Shown: positions 33,666 through 35,205 of the stretch, in pieces
Numbering within the stretch: position 1 is the stretch's first letter
How the letters are laid out: each line of letters opens with the position of its first letter
Virus record (IMG/VR): IMGVR_UViG_3300009152_001153
Location: 1-35,205 of that record
Strand: one strand, 5' to 3'
Length of the DNA stretch: 35,205 nucleotides
Source of the DNA: a virus
Translations under genes and position numbers: made by a program
Notes under the pieces: model-generated
Database searches by the model: none
What the model saw: only the letters and a program-made list of their open reading frames with translations
What the model was told of the DNA's origin: nothing

Positions 33666-33919
33666 TCCAATAGTCTTTCGATAGTTACAGCTAGAGCGTC
33701 TAACTCATCCATCTTCTTGATAGCCCACATCCGTTTCTGACCGTGCCAGCCCATGATTGGGCCTTGGTGACAGTCAGTACACAAGGCTACCACTGTGTAT
33801 TGCTGATGTTGTTTAACGTGATGGGCAGCGCTAGGTGGAGGGGCATCACAGACAGAGCAAGGTAGTTCTTTGACCCTACCTATGTGCTCTCGCTGTTTAG
33901 TTGTGAGTTTATTGTTCAC
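33656..33919 (-). CDS. HNH/Ref-like nuclease
   Basis: An 87-residue zinc protein. C21/C24 (CSVC), H33/H34 (AAHHVKQ), C47/C50/H51 (CTDCHQG) and H59 (GWHG) form an HNH-type metal and active site. The spacing resembles the P1 Ref / DUF968-like recombination nucleases. It should cut DNA, perhaps assisting phage recombination or packaging. I chose GTG 33919, preceded by AGGG at 6 bases, rather than TTG 33937. Its 5' end overlaps the upstream stop by 11 bases. Confidence 0.65.
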   Translation of the reverse strand: MNNKLTTKQREHIGRVKELPCSVCDAPPPSAAHHVKQHQQYTVVALCTDCHQGPIMGWHGQKRMWAIKKMDELDALAVTIERLLECR

Positions 33920-34142
33920 CAGATACCCTGTGTTCAATCATGGCATCTGCCATTGCATAAGCATTAAATGCAACGTGGTTAGAAACATCTCCTACAGTTG
34001 ATTGCCATTCATCGGGGTTAATAAAAGCTACCATTGCATGGATAGCTATGTAGTCTCTGAGAGACATGCCCATATCAAAGGGTGCACCGTGGCCAGTGTT
34101 GTGTATGGGGAAGGCCATATTCCCGCCATAAATTACTGTCAT
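33909..34142 (-). CDS. Small phage protein with LRDY motif
   Basis: A 77-residue protein with GMSLRDYIAIHAMV, a motif I know from short phage proteins of unknown function, and a helical C-terminus (AFNAYAMADAMIEHR). Its start overlaps the upstream stop as ATGA. The next gene upstream contains a similar MLDFFAAFVLMG element, so the two may be diverged paralogs. Function unknown. Confidence 0.55.
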   Translation of the reverse strand: MTVIYGGNMAFPIHNTGHGAPFDMGMSLRDYIAIHAMVAFINPDEWQSTVGDVSNHVAFNAYAMADAMIEHRVSGEQ

Positions 34143-34333
34143 CTTTCCATCCTTTCTAACATCATTTCTTCGGCTTGGTCATAAGCCATGCGAGCGTTCT
34201 CTTGCATGTCCTCTCCGCCGGCTAAGCCCATAAGGACAAAGGCTGCGAAGAAGTCAAGCATCGTAATCTTGTCCAAAGAGATAGGTTCTAACTGAACAAG
34301 ACTCTTCACACCTTCAGGCTTTTTTCTTACCAT
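34139..34333 (-). CDS. Small phage protein, diverged paralog of its neighbour
   Basis: A 64-residue protein starting MVRKKPEGVK. The middle ITMLDFFAAFVLMGLAGG resembles the LRDYIAIHAMV segment of the adjacent protein, and both end in a helix with Ala/Met/Glu. I chose ATG 34333, preceded by AAAGG at about 8 bases, over ATG 34363. It overlaps the RHH-like gene upstream by 20 bases. Function unknown. Confidence 0.5.
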   Translation of the reverse strand: MVRKKPEGVKSLVQLEPISLDKITMLDFFAAFVLMGLAGGEDMQENARMAYDQAEEMMLERMER

Positions 34334-34634
34334 TGGATTTACCTTTTGTGTTCTGAGAAACAATCATCTCGATAAGTTTCTCGGCCAACAGATCCGCAAC
34401 AGTCTCGCCGTTGTATGCAATAGCCGTAGCCAGTTCGTCCTCACCGATCACAGAGATTGCATCGCGGATACCTTTGTTGTATCCACCATTGAACTCGTCA
34501 TCGCCTTCGACAATCATCGTAATAGCATCACGTACCAGAGCGGAAGCTTTGCGCTGACCAGCGGCCAGCTTTAGTTTGTCGTACACCTCTCGTTTAAGGT
34601 GTACTGAGTAAGGGACTAAGCGGTTATCTTCCAT
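34314..34634 (-). CDS. Ribbon-helix-helix-like small DNA-binding protein
   Basis: A 106-residue protein from ATG 34634, preceded by AGGAG. The N-terminus VPYSVHLKREVYDKLKLAAG followed by QRKASALVRDAITMIVEG reads as a beta-strand then two helices, the ribbon-helix-helix pattern of phage regulators. The C-terminus is acidic then ends in a Lys-rich tail (GKSNGKKKA). It could act as a repressor or other DNA-binding factor for the leftward genes; this is inferred from pattern only. It overlaps the upstream stop by 19 bases. Confidence 0.55.
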   Translation of the reverse strand: MEDNRLVPYSVHLKREVYDKLKLAAGQRKASALVRDAITMIVEGDDEFNGGYNKGIRDAISVIGEDELATAIAYNGETVADLLAEKLIEMIVSQNTKGKSNGKKKA

Positions 34635-35035
34635 GCTGAAAACTCCTGTGTTATGCCGCGTAGCTTCTCTTGAGCACGGGCACTTTCTTTTATTTCTGTT
34701 CTTGAATTTATATCCAAGTACTCTTTCATCCAATCAGTTGCCTCTTCTTCATTAGCAATGAAGATGTGGCCACCGTCGTAGAGAAACTTGTGGAACTGAG
34801 GATCTCTACAGAGCATCCCAGCAGTACGAACGCCATCGTTAGAGTGCTCTTGCTCTCTGTTCATTGGACGTTCTTCGTTGTTAAGTCGCACCATAACTAC
34901 TTGGTATCTAGCACCTACAAAGTCACGTAAGATTTCTTCAGGCAAGTCGTCTGGGTGTATTGAGAGTGTCAATACAAACCCAGTCTTGTCTTGCTTGAGA
35001 GCTACCTTTACGCTCTCAAACTGGCTTGTTTGCAT
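34616..35035 (-). CDS. Conserved phage protein of unknown function
   Basis: A 139-residue protein. It contains LTLSIHPDDLPEEILRDFVG, ARYQVVMVRL, RTAGMLCRDPQFHKFLYDGG and a charged helical C-terminus. I recognise the order of these segments from the early-gene region of other uncultured phages, where it lies beside single-stranded DNA binding or replication genes, but the function is unknown. It starts at ATG 35035 in TGATG overlap with the upstream gene and has no good ribosome site of its own. Confidence 0.6.
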   Translation of the reverse strand: MQTSQFESVKVALKQDKTGFVLTLSIHPDDLPEEILRDFVGARYQVVMVRLNNEERPMNREQEHSNDGVRTAGMLCRDPQFHKFLYDGGHIFIANEEEATDWMKEYLDINSRTEIKESARAQEKLRGITQEFSAWKITA

Positions 35036-35205
35036 CAGAAGGGAATGTCGCTATCGTCAGCAGGAATGTTGCGCTGTTGTGCGGGCTTCTTATAGTTATT
35101 TACTTTGATGCTAAAGAACTTACCGTACTGTCCTTCTTTGATCCAAGCACCAAGCTTCATGTTGATGGAGTCAGCGCCCTCTTGACGGGCATCTTCCAAC
35201 ATCTC
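35035..35205 (-). CDS. 3' end of a probable ssDNA-binding-related protein (partial)
   Basis: The last 56 codons of a leftward gene, open from the window edge to TGA at 35037-35035. The visible part contains LGAWIKEGQYGKFFSIKVNN and ends in PADDSDIPF. An acidic tail ending in D-x-D-I-P-F is the signature of the single-stranded DNA-binding protein C-terminal tip that recruits partners. The N-terminal part would show whether it has an OB fold. Its stop is shared with the next start (TGATG). This suggests the replication genes begin just beyond 35205. Confidence 0.55.
   Translation of the reverse strand, partial: EMLEDARQEGADSINMKLGAWIKEGQYGKFFSIKVNNYKKPAQQRNIPADDSDIPF

Noticed and set aside
33920-33937. 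TTG start for the HNH-like gene.
   Set aside because: GTG 33919 has an AGGG ribosome site at good spacing, and TTG lies deeper in the previous gene.
1-35205. tRNA genes, integrase or attachment sites.
   Set aside because: I looked for cloverleaf-like sequences and for recombinase motifs and found none; coding density leaves little room.

Overview
The window is the late (structural) arm of an uncultured tailed phage, plus the start of an oppositely oriented arm. It holds neither a complete head-packaging region nor the core replication genes. Genes are packed end to end, with ATGA/GTGA/TAATG overlaps and no gap above about 40 bases. Head-to-tail proteins of P22/SU10-like character, a very large internal-virion-type protein and a holin-plus-lysozyme cassette suggest a podovirus-like phage. 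Its host is probably Gram-negative, because the phage carries ADP-heptose (LPS core sugar) genes. A freshwater bacterial host is only a guess from recalled similarity to freshwater phages. Terminase, portal and capsid would lie to the left of position 1. I see no integrase, tRNA or CRISPR array.

Layout. 1-5964 (+): the tail end of one gene, small lysine-rich proteins, head-tail adaptor and connector proteins, and tail or decoration proteins. 5977-12299 (+): four proteins that each read as a seven-repeat RCC1-type beta-propeller, arranged as two A-B pairs around a 589-residue sulfotransferase/TPR/GT9-like glycosyltransferase fusion. 12336-15350 (+): a tail-assembly-like protein, then a metabolic island with an APS kinase (makes PAPS), a heptose-1-phosphate adenylyltransferase, a cupin, a short PfkB heptose kinase and an HldD-type epimerase. 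15360-17215 (+): lysis region with membrane proteins, a holin and a GH24 lysozyme. 17219-32995 (+): tail stabilisation-like protein, a 1428-residue protein with a Ser/Pro/Val repeat stalk, and several virion proteins ending in a 1764-residue LPD38-type protein with an HEXXH metallopeptidase motif. 33012-35205 (-): a convergent block with a GT2 glycosyltransferase, an HNH/Ref-like nuclease, small phage proteins and the end of a protein with an SSB-like acidic tip.

How the genes may work together. The fusion enzyme needs PAPS (sulfotransferase half) and, if the GT9 resemblance holds, a nucleotide sugar such as ADP-heptose (glycosyltransferase half). The island just downstream encodes enzymes for both donors: an APS kinase for PAPS, and a kinase, adenylyltransferase and epimerase for ADP-L-glycero-D-manno-heptose. 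GmhA, GmhB and ATP sulfurylase are absent and would come from the host. I infer a phage-encoded heptosylation/sulfation system embedded in a set of duplicated propeller adhesins. It could decorate the virion (propellers or the Ser-rich stalk) or remodel the host surface. That link is inference; the individual enzyme calls rest on visible motifs.
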